A DNA stretch of 54,002 nucleotides. Origin: Bifidobacterium breve. Its GTDB lineage: Bacteria > Actinomycetota > Thermoleophilia > Solirubrobacterales > Solirubrobacteraceae. The notes beneath the pieces are model-generated. The model made no database searches. It was not told the DNA's origin and saw only the letters and a program-made list of their open reading frames with translations. This document shows positions 47,470-54,002 of the stretch, piece after piece; position 1 is the first letter of the stretch; every line of letters starts with the position of its first letter. The stretch is taken from NCBI GenBank assembly GCA_945878865.1, contig CAMCUD010000027.1, forward strand, positions 1 to 54,002, in the 5' to 3' direction. The position numbers were made by a program, and so were the translations under genes.

Positions 47470-50400
47470 ATGCATTGCACGCTGCGCAAGGACCGGCGCT
47501 CGCGCTGGGAGCGTCGCGCGACGGGAGGTCTTCTCGTCTTGGCGGCCCTGCTGATCGGCGCCGCCCCGGCCAGCGCCGACTACGGGGCGGTCATCGGAGC
47601 GACCCCTGGCCTCGTCGCTCACTGGCCCCTCGACGAACCAGCCGGGGCCACCACCATCTCCGACGCGCAGGGCGGGTTCACCGGGACCTCAAGCACCTCG
47701 AGCCCGCACGCCGCCAGCCTCGGACGACCCGCGCTCGTGCCCAACTCCGGCGGCACCGCCCTGCGGCCCGGCAACTTCTCGACGCCGTTCTCGACGGCCC
47801 TAAATCCCGGGTCGTTCTCGATCGAGATGTGGGTGCGCGACGACGGCAGCAGCAGCTACACGGACCTCGTCACCAGCTACGGCGGAGCTCGCGGGTTCCG
47901 CGTGCGGCTCACCCCCGAGTCCGGAGGAGCGTCCGCACTGAGGATGTACATCGGCGACGGGACGAACGTCCCGATGACCACCGCCGCCGTCGGGCTCACG
48001 ATCGGTGAGCCGACTCACGTGATCTTCACCGTCTCCGGCGGCCTGGTTCGGACGTACAAGAACGGGGTGGCCGGCAGCACCGGCAGCCGCGCGTACGCAC
48101 CGGTCGACGCCGCGAACCCCTCGCCCTTCCGGATCGGCAACACCGGCGGCGCGAACGCGGTGGTCGACGACATCTCCCTCTACGACCGCGAACTCACCGC
48201 TGCCGAGGCAACGCAGCACAGCAACGCCGGTCGCCAGGTTGCCTTCACCAGGGGCACGGGCACCGTCCGCTCTGGTACTGCGACCATGGCCTTCCGATCG
48301 GCCACCGCGCAGACGTACGAGTGCCAGATCGACGGCATCGTCAACTGGACCGCCTGCGGCTCGGACTCGCCGTCCGTCAGTGGAACCTGGACGTACGGGC
48401 CCTTGCCCGAGGGGACGCGGACCGTGCGCGTGCGAAGCACGGGCGATCCCTCCGTGACCGACACGGCATCGATCGTCGTGGACGTGCCTGAGGGCCCGAT
48501 CGTCAGCGGACGCGCGTTCCTTTCGAACTGGGCACCGGGCGCCACCGGCGTCTCGACGACCCTGCGATTTGCGCCGACCTCGGAGCGGGTCCTCTTGGGC
48601 CGCATCCGCGCGGAGTTGTGCGACGCCCCCACCGGCACCTGCGTTGCCCCGGCCGGCCTGGACCTGGGCACACCGCAGGCCATCGACGGCATGGCCGACG
48701 ACGCAGCGTGGGCCTTGGACACGTCTGCCACCCGGCCCAACCGTGCTGAGTACGTCAGCGCGACGGGATCGCCTGCTGTCGACTGGGACGACGCGAGTGG
48801 CGCGCCCATCGACGCCGACGAGGTCGTCTTGCGCTTCACCGGCGGCACGACGCCGTCTGCCGGCGGGCGGGTCTACGCTCGGATCTCGACGAGCGCGCCG
48901 GGAAGCGGCGCACCGGTTGACGCGGGCGTCATCCCCATCGACGTGCGGGCCGGCGACCTGTTCGTGGACGGAACCGCCTTGCCTGGCGGGGACGGAACCG
49001 CTGGCCAGCCGTTCGCAACGATCTCGCAGGCGCTAACCGTCGCCACCCCGGGACAGACGGTCGACGTGCGCGGTGACAGCGTGTACGAGGAGAGCGGAGA
49101 CGGCGCGGCGTGGCGCCGCCCAGGAATCACCATCCGCGGCTCGGGCCCCGAACTCCCCGAGATCCGGACGGCGGGGAGTCCGAGCGCCGCGCGCTTCGTG
49201 CTGGCCGGAGCCGGGCCCGCGGGCCCCAATCCGAGCGGACTGACGTTCCGTGCCGTGCGGTTCCCGCGCGGCCTCGGCATCTCGAAGTTCTCCAATGACA
49301 TCGCAGTGACGCAGAGCGAGGTGACGACCTCCGGGGTGGTCACAGGAGGCCCCGGAGCCGAACGGTCCGGCTTCCCCTGCATCACCCTCGAGCAGCGCGC
49401 GTACAGCATCGAGATCACTGACAACTACCTGCACGACTGCTCTCAGGGTGCGGCGGCGTCGAACACCGTGCGTAACCAGGGCGAATTCCGCGAGCCCGGC
49501 CAAACGGACGCGCAGCTGTCGGCCTACGGGCCGATCGACGGCATCACCCTCAGGGGCAACCTGATGCAGCGACTGCAGCAGGACGGCGTCCAGATGGTCT
49601 GGGTGCGAGACGTCCTGTTCCAGCGCAACGTGGTGCGCGACGCCTACGACTCGCGGACCGACTTCACCCTCGGAGCGACGTGCTCGTTCGGTGGCACGCC
49701 GGCGCGATGCCACAGCGACGGCGTGCAGTTCCAAGACCCCTCGCAGTGCACGACGCAGGCGAACGCCGACGCGCTCAAGCTGCTCTATCCCGCAGGGACG
49801 TTCAGCGTCTGCTCCGGGATCGGGGTCGCCGGCACGCACAAGATTAGGAACGTGGTGGTGACCGACAGCTTCTTCCACCACATCTTCAATCAGGGCGCGA
49901 TCATCGTCGGCGCCAGTGACGTGCGGTACCAGAACAACGTCGTCCATGACTACCACTGGCCGGACCTCGCGGGCCGCGGGGGGAACGCGCTGCATCTCGG
50001 CGCGATTCACGGTCTGGTCGTCGCGGACAACACCATCGTCCGAGAGGTCGGCCCGCAGGGGGTCGGCGTGGGGATCGCCCTGACCGGCGTGACGGGGCTG
50101 ACGTCTGCGACCGCGGACACGACCCGTGCGCTCGTGCGGGACAACCTGCTCGACAACGCGACGTACCTCGACTCGCGGCACACCCTGCTGGTCGAAACCA
50201 ATCACGCGGAAGCGGATGCCCGGTGCGCGTACAACAAGTCGGAGAAGGTCTACCCCTGCGTCAGCGGATTCGTGGACTACGGTGTCGCGGATCTGCGCCT
50301 GACGACTTCCGCGTTCGGCGCCGGAAAGAGCCGCCTCGCGAACGTCGCGGGCCTCGTGCAGACGCAGGGCTCGCCGGCGGTCGCGGGCACGGTATCCACC

Positions 50401-50505
50401 ACCCCGCCGCCGTTCTACGTCGACGGACAGGACCTCAACGCGCGGGACATCACCGGCCTGCGTCGCTCCACGAGCCCCAGCATGGGAGCGTACGAAACAC
50501 GGTGA
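47470..50505 (+). CDS. Secreted LamG plus right-handed beta-helix protein
   Basis: A 1011-residue exported protein. A long basic n-region precedes the signal core (GGLLVLAALLIGAAPASA). Residues about 40-260 form a LamG/concanavalin-like lectin domain (GLVAHWPLDEPAGATTISDAQGG, FSIEMWVRDDGSS, VVDDISLYDRELTAAE). About 262-345 is an Ig-like domain with a Cys pair. From about 495 to the end is a right-handed parallel beta-helix of pectate-lyase/NosD type (DGTAGQPFATISQALTVATPGQTVDVRG, then many repeats like ITDNYLHDCS, VTDSFFHHIFNQGAIIVG, YQNNVVHDYHW). A polysaccharide-binding or lyase role is plausible, but no catalytic site was identified. Codon use looks less extreme in GC3 than its neighbours, and the gene lies between two identical terminator copies. 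Confidence 0.85.
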   Translation: MHCTLRKDRRSRWERRATGGLLVLAALLIGAAPASADYGAVIGATPGLVAHWPLDEPAGATTISDAQGGFTGTSSTSSPHAASLGRPALVPNSGGTALRPGNFSTPFSTALNPGSFSIEMWVRDDGSSSYTDLVTSYGGARGFRVRLTPESGGASALRMYIGDGTNVPMTTAAVGLTIGEPTHVIFTVSGGLVRTYKNGVAGSTGSRAYAPVDAANPSPFRIGNTGGANAVVDDISLYDRELTAAEATQHSNAGRQVAFTRGTGTVRSGTATMAFRSATAQTYECQIDGIVNWTACGSDSPSVSGTWTYGPLPEGTRTVRVRSTGDPSVTDTASIVVDVPEGPIVSGRAFLSNWAPGATGVSTTLRFAPTSERVLLGRIRAELCDAPTGTCVAPAGLDLGTPQAIDGMADDAAWALDTSATRPNRAEYVSATGSPAVDWDDASGAPIDADEVVLRFTGGTTPSAGGRVYARISTSAPGSGAPVDAGVIPIDVRAGDLFVDGTALPGGDGTAGQPFATISQALTVATPGQTVDVRGDSVYEESGDGAAWRRPGITIRGSGPELPEIRTAGSPSAARFVLAGAGPAGPNPSGLTFRAVRFPRGLGISKFSNDIAVTQSEVTTSGVVTGGPGAERSGFPCITLEQRAYSIEITDNYLHDCSQGAAASNTVRNQGEFREPGQTDAQLSAYGPIDGITLRGNLMQRLQQDGVQMVWVRDVLFQRNVVRDAYDSRTDFTLGATCSFGGTPARCHSDGVQFQDPSQCTTQANADALKLLYPAGTFSVCSGIGVAGTHKIRNVVVTDSFFHHIFNQGAIIVGASDVRYQNNVVHDYHWPDLAGRGGNALHLGAIHGLVVADNTIVREVGPQGVGVGIALTGVTGLTSATADTTRALVRDNLLDNATYLDSRHTLLVETNHAEADARCAYNKSEKVYPCVSGFVDYGVADLRLTTSAFGAGKSRLANVAGLVQTQGSPAVAGTVSTTPPPFYVDGQDLNARDITGLRRSTSPSMGAYETR

Positions 50506-50569
50506 GGCGGCAGTCGCGGCCCGAGGCACTTGGCGGGTAGGACCCCGCCCAGGTCTCCGTGATGCCAAG

Positions 50570-50591
50570 ACGGCCCGCTTCGGCGGGCCGT
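50570..50591 (+). terminator. Terminator, copy 2 of the repeated 30-base sequence
   Basis: ACGGCCCGC (50570-50578) and GCGGGCCGT (50583-50591) pair with a TTCG tetraloop, followed by TGTCGTTC. It is identical over 30 bases (50570-50599) to the groEL terminator. Its last base is the first T of the TATGGT -10 of the next gene minus one, so terminator and promoter abut. Confidence 0.88.
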
Positions 50592-50612
50592 TGTCGTTCT
50601 ATGGTTCGTCCC

Positions 50613-50948
50613 ATGACCCAGGCCCTCGTCTGCCCCGAGTGCTCGAGCGAGCACAGCTACGAGCTCGGCGGCTTCCAGGTGTGCTCGATGTGCGGGCACG
50701 AGTGGATCCCCAGCGACGCGGAGGAGGCCGCGGTCATCCGCGACGCCGTGGGCAACGTGCTGCAGGACGGCGACACGGTCACGGTCATCAAGGACCTCAA
50801 GGTCAAAGGCAGCTCGCAACCGATCAAGGTCGGGACGAAGGTCCGCAACATCCGGCTGGCCCAAGGCGTCGGCGACCACGACATCGACTGCAAGGTCGAC
50901 GGCTTCGGCCCGATGCAGCTGAAGTCGAGCGTCGTGAAGAAGGCCTGA
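50613..50948 (+). CDS. yjdM: YjdM/PhnA family zinc-ribbon protein
   Basis: A 111-residue protein with an N-terminal zinc ribbon CPEC...CSMC (residues 7-10 and 25-28; VCPECSSEHSYELGGFQVCSMCGHEW) and a C-terminal SH3-like PhnA domain (LQDGDTVTVIKDLKVKGSSQPIKVGTKVRNIRL, ending CKVDGFGPMQLKSSVVKK). The family is often labelled alkylphosphonate utilisation protein PhnA, although a real link with phosphonates is doubtful. ATG at 50613 is chosen because TATGGT (50600-50605) is seven bases upstream. The length is normal. Likely coupled with the next small gene. Confidence 0.92.
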   Translation: MTQALVCPECSSEHSYELGGFQVCSMCGHEWIPSDAEEAAVIRDAVGNVLQDGDTVTVIKDLKVKGSSQPIKVGTKVRNIRLAQGVGDHDIDCKVDGFGPMQLKSSVVKKA

Positions 50949-50953
50949 CGCGG

Positions 50954-51331
50954 GTGGGTCTGTTCAAGCGCGGCGAGGACGATCCGGATAAGGCGCTGGC
51001 GAAGGCACTCGTGCTGCGCGGCGAGCGCGTCGAGGGCGAGATGCTCGCGATGCGCGAGACCGGCGAGATCAAGGGCGACGGCCTGGCCAAGGAGTTCGAG
51101 ATGACCTTCCGCTTCACGCCGCTGGGCGAGCCCGCACCGCGCGAGGTCACGGTGCGGCAGTTCTTCAACGACACGACGCGCACGGGTCTGGAGGCGGGCG
51201 CGCCAGCGACCATCTGGTACGACCGCGACGACCCGCTCGCCTGCATCGTCGACGGGTCTCCGCGCTACCGGATCACGAAGTTCGGGGCGGTGCCGGCGGA
51301 CGCGGCGCCGCTGCCGGACGAGTTCTCGTAG
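50954..51331 (+). CDS. Small cytoplasmic protein of unknown function
   Basis: A 125-residue protein starting with GTG five bases after the yjdM stop, so probably in one transcript with it. It has no signal or membrane segment. Helical start (LFKRGEDDPDKALAKALVLRG), then a beta-rich domain: VEGEMLAMRETGEIKG, FEMTFRFTPLGEPAPREVTVRQF, ATIWYDRDDPLACIVDGSP. The pattern resembles the DUF3592-type small barrel (a W-Y-D-P-DP ending), but that is not secure. Function unknown. Confidence 0.7.
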   Translation: MGLFKRGEDDPDKALAKALVLRGERVEGEMLAMRETGEIKGDGLAKEFEMTFRFTPLGEPAPREVTVRQFFNDTTRTGLEAGAPATIWYDRDDPLACIVDGSPRYRITKFGAVPADAAPLPDEFS

Positions 51332-51364
51332 GGGTCCGTGGGCCGCCGTGCCAGGGGTGTCGCC

Positions 51365-51391
51365 CAAAACGGTCCGATTTCGACCGTTTTG
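51365..51391. terminator. Bidirectional terminator with A/T flanks
   Basis: CAAAACGGTC (51365-51374) and GACCGTTTTG (51382-51391) pair perfectly with a seven-base loop. The A-run on one side and T-run on the other give U-rich 3' arms in both directions. It lies between the convergent stops at 51331 and 51396. Confidence 0.9.
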
Positions 51392-51395
51392 AACA

Positions 51396-51845
51396 TCACC
51401 CCTCCACTCGTGGCGTCTCCAGGTCGACGATCCACCCGGTGATCTCGTCGTCGTACGGGGTCGCCGCCGGCCCGTCGACGGGCTGCAGGCGGATCGGGTC
51501 GGTGGTCGGCGCCATCGCGCCGTGTCGCTCGCTCCACGCGAACGACCGACGCACGATGCGCACGCGGCGGACGACGCCCTCCGTCGCGGTCGATGCCGCC
51601 GGCCGATCGTGGTGTTCCTCGACAAGGACCCCGCGGCGCGAGCGGCCGGGGCCCTCCCACCGCGCGTGCAGGCCGCCCACGTGCGCCTCATCGTCACCAC
51701 CGTCGCCCAGATCCACCTCGACGGCTTCGAACCCGCTCCAATCCGGTTCGAGCCGGAGCCGCCAGCTGACCCGATCACCGACAACAAACTCCTCGCCGCA
51801 GCAGCGCTGCTGCCACTCCTCCACGTACACGGGCCAGACCGCCAT
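51396..51845 (-). CDS. DUF6578-like small protein
   Basis: A 149-residue protein. The start MAVWPVYVEEWQQRCCGEEFVVGDRVSWRLRLEPDW fits the actinobacterial DUF6578 pattern (W--EWQ--CCG--F-VGD-V-W-L), and VLVEEHHDRP plus TEGVVRRVRIVRRSF match the later part, all read in overlapping segments. The vicinal Cys pair with later His residues could bind metal; that is a guess. The ATG at 51845 overlaps the SDR stop as TGATG, so it is translated from the same mRNA. A GTG at 51848 is one codon earlier. Function unknown. Confidence 0.72.
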   Translation of the reverse strand: MAVWPVYVEEWQQRCCGEEFVVGDRVSWRLRLEPDWSGFEAVEVDLGDGGDDEAHVGGLHARWEGPGRSRRGVLVEEHHDRPAASTATEGVVRRVRIVRRSFAWSERHGAMAPTTDPIRLQPVDGPAATPYDDEITGWIVDLETPRVEG

Positions 51846-52555
51846 CACCCCCAGCTCCCCTCCCCCGCCGGCCGGAACGACGCCGTCAGCAGCCGCACCG
51901 ACCGAGGACGTTCGAGCGCGAACATCACGACGTCCGCCACGTCCTCGGCGGACATCATCCCGTCGAGCTCCGGCATCCCCGGCTCGCGCCCGTCGCCGAA
52001 CGCGAACTCCGTCGCGACCCCGCCAGGGCAGATGTTCGTGCAGCGCACGCCGTGGTCACGGAGCTCGTGGTCGAGCGAACGGATGAAGCCGACCTGGCCG
52101 AACTTCGACGCGTTGTAGACGCTCTCACCCGGGAACGCCCGCAGGCCCGCAACCGACGCGACCGCGAGGAGGTCCCCGCCGCCCCGCGCGACGAGGTGCG
52201 GGATCGCCGCACGCGCCGTGTGAAGCGTGCCCATGAGGTTGACGTCGACCATCGCCTCGACCTTGTCCCAGTCCAGCGAGACGAAGTCGCCGTACGCGCC
52301 GACCCCCGCGTTGCACACGGCGATGTCCAGCCCGCCGAACTGCGAGACCGTCGCGTCGACGGCGGAGGCGACTGCACCCCGGTCGGTCACGTCGCACGCC
52401 ACCCCGAGCGCACCCTCCAGGCCGAGGTCGTCGCCCGAGCGGGACGCCAGCGCGACCTTCGCGCCGGCCGCGTGCAGCCGCCGGGCGACGGCGGCCCCGA
52501 TCCCGCGGCTCGCGCCGGTGACGAAGGCGATGCGGTCCTGCAGCACAGAAGACAT
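51845..52555 (-). CDS. SDR family oxidoreductase
   Basis: A classical short-chain dehydrogenase of 236 residues: TGASRGIG (about 13-20), CNAGVGAYGDF (NAG motif), SVAGLRAFPGESVYNASKFG with catalytic Ser and YNASK (YxxxK), and NICPGGVATEF. The basic residues after the first strand (ALASRSGDD) suggest NADP. The substrate is unknown. It resembles the SDR at 3904 only at family level. It heads a two-gene unit with the DUF6578-like gene. A weak -10 (AAGACT, 52562-52567, minus strand) precedes the ATG by six bases. Confidence 0.9.
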   Translation of the reverse strand: MSSVLQDRIAFVTGASRGIGAAVARRLHAAGAKVALASRSGDDLGLEGALGVACDVTDRGAVASAVDATVSQFGGLDIAVCNAGVGAYGDFVSLDWDKVEAMVDVNLMGTLHTARAAIPHLVARGGGDLLAVASVAGLRAFPGESVYNASKFGQVGFIRSLDHELRDHGVRCTNICPGGVATEFAFGDGREPGMPELDGMMSAEDVADVVMFALERPRSVRLLTASFRPAGEGSWG

Positions 52556-52604
52556 GGGCCGAGTCTTGCACCCCGTTATCGGCAACCGGGGAAGCACGGC
52601 GCGC

Positions 52605-53492
52605 ATGCGTGCACGAACCGTGCTGTTCACCCTCGGCGTCCTCGCGGCCGGCCCCGGCTCCGCCGCCGACGCCCATGTCGTCGTTCCCGGCGAGACGCTC
52701 AGCGGCATCGCCGCGGCCAACGGGCTGAGCGCCGCCTCGCTCGCGGCGGCCAACGGGATCCCCGCTGACGCGTTCGTCATCAGCGGACAGACCCTGAACG
52801 TTCCCGCGCCACAGGCCACGCCGGCTCCGGCACCCACCGAGGCGGCGCCGGCGCCGCAAGCCACCCCCGGCGGCACGTTCGTCCAGCCCGGAGACACCCT
52901 CTCGGCCATCGCCGCGCGCATGGGCACGACGCCCGCGGCGCTCGCCGCCGCCAACGGCATCACCGATCCGAACGTCATCCTCGCCGGGACGACGCTGCGC
53001 CCGGCCGGCGCGGCGCAGGCACCCGCCACCGCGTCCGCCCAGGCCGCCGGACCGGAGGGCGCCCCCGCCGCCACCGGCGTCGGCGCCGCGCCGACCGCCG
53101 AGCGGATGTCCGGCGGCGACATCTCCCAGATCGCCGCGACGAACGGCGCCCCCGGGGACCTCGCCGCCGCGATCGCCTGGCAGGAGAGCGGCTTCAACAA
53201 CGCGCTGACCTCCAGCGCAGGGGCCCGCGGGATCATGCAGATCATGCCCGGCACGTGGGACTGGATCGACCGGACGCTCGCCCGCCCACCGCTCAACCGC
53301 GCGTCGGCCACGGACAACGTCCGCGCGGGCAGCCTCTTCCTCGGCCAGCTGCTCAAGGAGACGGGTGGCGACGTGCCTACTGCAGTCGCCGGCTACTACC
53401 AGGGCCTAGGCTCGGTTCGGCGTAACGGGATGCTCCCGGAGACCCGGCGGTACGTCGACAACGTCCTCGCACTGCGCGGTCGCACGGGCTGA
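52605..53492 (+). CDS. Secreted lytic transglycosylase with two LysM domains
   Basis: A 295-residue exported cell-wall hydrolase. A signal peptide (MRARTVLFTLGVLAAGPGSAADA) is followed by LysM 1 at about 24-67 (VVPGETLSGIAAANGLS) and LysM 2 at about 90-132 (VQPGDTLSAIAARMGTT), separated by an Ala/Pro linker. The C-terminal SLT domain is at about 180-290. The catalytic Glu is in AIAWQESGFNN, and the usual GARGIMQIMPGTWDWI and VAGYYQGLGSVRRNG follow. LysM holds the enzyme on peptidoglycan. No clear Shine-Dalgarno or -10 was assigned. It could act with the L,D-transpeptidase at 46, but the two are far apart. Confidence 0.93.
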   Translation: MRARTVLFTLGVLAAGPGSAADAHVVVPGETLSGIAAANGLSAASLAAANGIPADAFVISGQTLNVPAPQATPAPAPTEAAPAPQATPGGTFVQPGDTLSAIAARMGTTPAALAAANGITDPNVILAGTTLRPAGAAQAPATASAQAAGPEGAPAATGVGAAPTAERMSGGDISQIAATNGAPGDLAAAIAWQESGFNNALTSSAGARGIMQIMPGTWDWIDRTLARPPLNRASATDNVRAGSLFLGQLLKETGGDVPTAVAGYYQGLGSVRRNGMLPETRRYVDNVLALRGRTG

Positions 53493-53520
53493 TCCCCCTC
53501 ACCCCGCGAAAGGACGACGC

Positions 53521-53958
53521 ATGTCGAAGATCCTCTACACCGCCGAGGCCCACGTCACCGGTGGCCGCGCCGAGGGCCATGGCAAGACGAGCGACGGCGC
53601 GCTCGAGGTCGATCTGCGCCTGCCCACCGAGATGGGCGGTCAGGGCGGCGGCACGAACCCCGAGCAGCTCTTTGCGGTCGGCTACGCGTCGTGCTTCGAG
53701 GGCGCGATCGGCGTCGTCGCGCGGCGCAAGCGCGTCGAGGCCGGCGACGTCGCGATCGACAGCAAGGTGAATCTCCACCCGACGGGCGACGGCGGCTTCA
53801 AGCTCAGCGTCGAGCTCCACGTCACCCTGCCGCAGGCCTCGGTCGAGGACGCCAAGGAGATCGTTGCGGCGTCCCACCAGGTGTGCCCGTACTCCAACGC
53901 GACGCGCGGGAACATCGACGTGGTCCTCACCGCCAACGGCGAGGCCGTCGAGGCGTAG
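53521..53958 (+). CDS. ohr: Organic hydroperoxide resistance protein (Ohr/OsmC family)
   Basis: A thiol-dependent organic hydroperoxide reductase of 145 residues, Ohr subfamily. The two redox Cys are in YASCFEGAI (about 59) and QVCPYSNATRGN (about 121), the latter being the Ohr signature. The start KILYTAEAHVTGGRAEGHGKTSDG, with the conserved Arg/Gly-rich strand, and NPEQLFAVGYASCF are typical. AAAGGA lies about nine bases before the ATG, a fair Shine-Dalgarno. A MarR-type OhrR regulator is not adjacent in the window, but the window ends 44 bases downstream. Confidence 0.94.
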   Translation: MSKILYTAEAHVTGGRAEGHGKTSDGALEVDLRLPTEMGGQGGGTNPEQLFAVGYASCFEGAIGVVARRKRVEAGDVAIDSKVNLHPTGDGGFKLSVELHVTLPQASVEDAKEIVAASHQVCPYSNATRGNIDVVLTANGEAVEA

Positions 53959-53967
53959 CCCAGACCG

Positions 53968-53995
53968 GGCGGGGCTCGGCGCGCCGAGCCCCGCC
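53968..53995 (+). terminator. Terminator after ohr
   Basis: A perfect 28-base palindrome (GGCGGGGCTCGG...CCGAGCCCCGCC, 53968-53995), ten bases after the ohr stop. Stem of 12 bp with a GCGC loop. Confidence 0.8.
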
Positions 53996-54002
53996 GGCCG
54001 GC

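Overview
The window is a very GC-rich (roughly 70% by eye) chromosomal segment of an actinobacterium. Likely lineage is Thermoleophilia/Solirubrobacterales (Conexibacter, Solirubrobacter, Patulibacter type). This rests on the mix of a mycobacterial-type giant Lhr helicase and Nei2-type glycosylase, a fused PafB-PafC-like WYL regulator, a DUF4349 protein paired with an ECF sigma factor, a HrcA/CIRCE-controlled groES-groEL operon, and many secreted repeat proteins. The lineage is an inference; no rRNA or ribosomal protein gene is present to fix it. No phage, IS element, tRNA or CRISPR array was seen.

Layout. 0-6 kb: L,D-transpeptidase, PhaC-like and alpha/beta hydrolases, EcsC-family protein, an SDR, a YhaM-like HD protein and a NarL-type response regulator. 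6-11 kb: PafBC-like regulator, then an IclR-controlled divergent module with a covalent-flavin oxidase and a DAPG/phloretin-hydrolase-type enzyme. 11-14.5 kb: an overlapping rmlA-rmlD-rmlB operon for dTDP-deoxysugar synthesis, without rmlC. 14.5-19.8 kb: a secreted PASTA protein, a cation/proton antiporter fused to a UBP-type zinc finger, a lipoprotein, and a TetR regulator coupled to a family 5 uracil-DNA glycosylase. 19.8-25 kb: exported M28 peptidase, exported SurE and an RTX plus RCC1 secreted protein. 25-31.8 kb: Lhr, a PD40 propeller protein and a Nudix hydrolase. 32-38.5 kb: a large SdiA-regulated/lamin-tail/RTX secreted protein, a GlcD-type oxidase, Nei2, a GDPD and a small secreted protein. 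38.5-42.4 kb: ECF sigma/DUF4349, a Crp-family regulator, Nudix, ASCH and a small lipoprotein. 42.4-47.3 kb: PilZ protein, chemoreceptor, groES-groEL. 47.4-54 kb: a 1011-residue secreted beta-helix protein between two identical terminators, then YjdM, two small unknowns, an SDR, a LysM lytic transglycosylase and Ohr.

The most general signal is in the promoters. About 17 genes have a TANNNT hexamer ending 6-10 bases before the start codon and no Shine-Dalgarno sequence, so most transcripts here are predicted to be leaderless or nearly so. This pattern also settled several start codons. Where leaders do exist they look regulatory: a perfect hairpin masks the Shine-Dalgarno of a small lipoprotein, a structured leader of about 190 bases precedes the chemoreceptor gene, and two CIRCE elements flank the groES promoter. 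Several divergent promoter regions hold palindromes fitting autoregulation by the adjacent regulator (IclR, TetR, Crp, PafBC-like).
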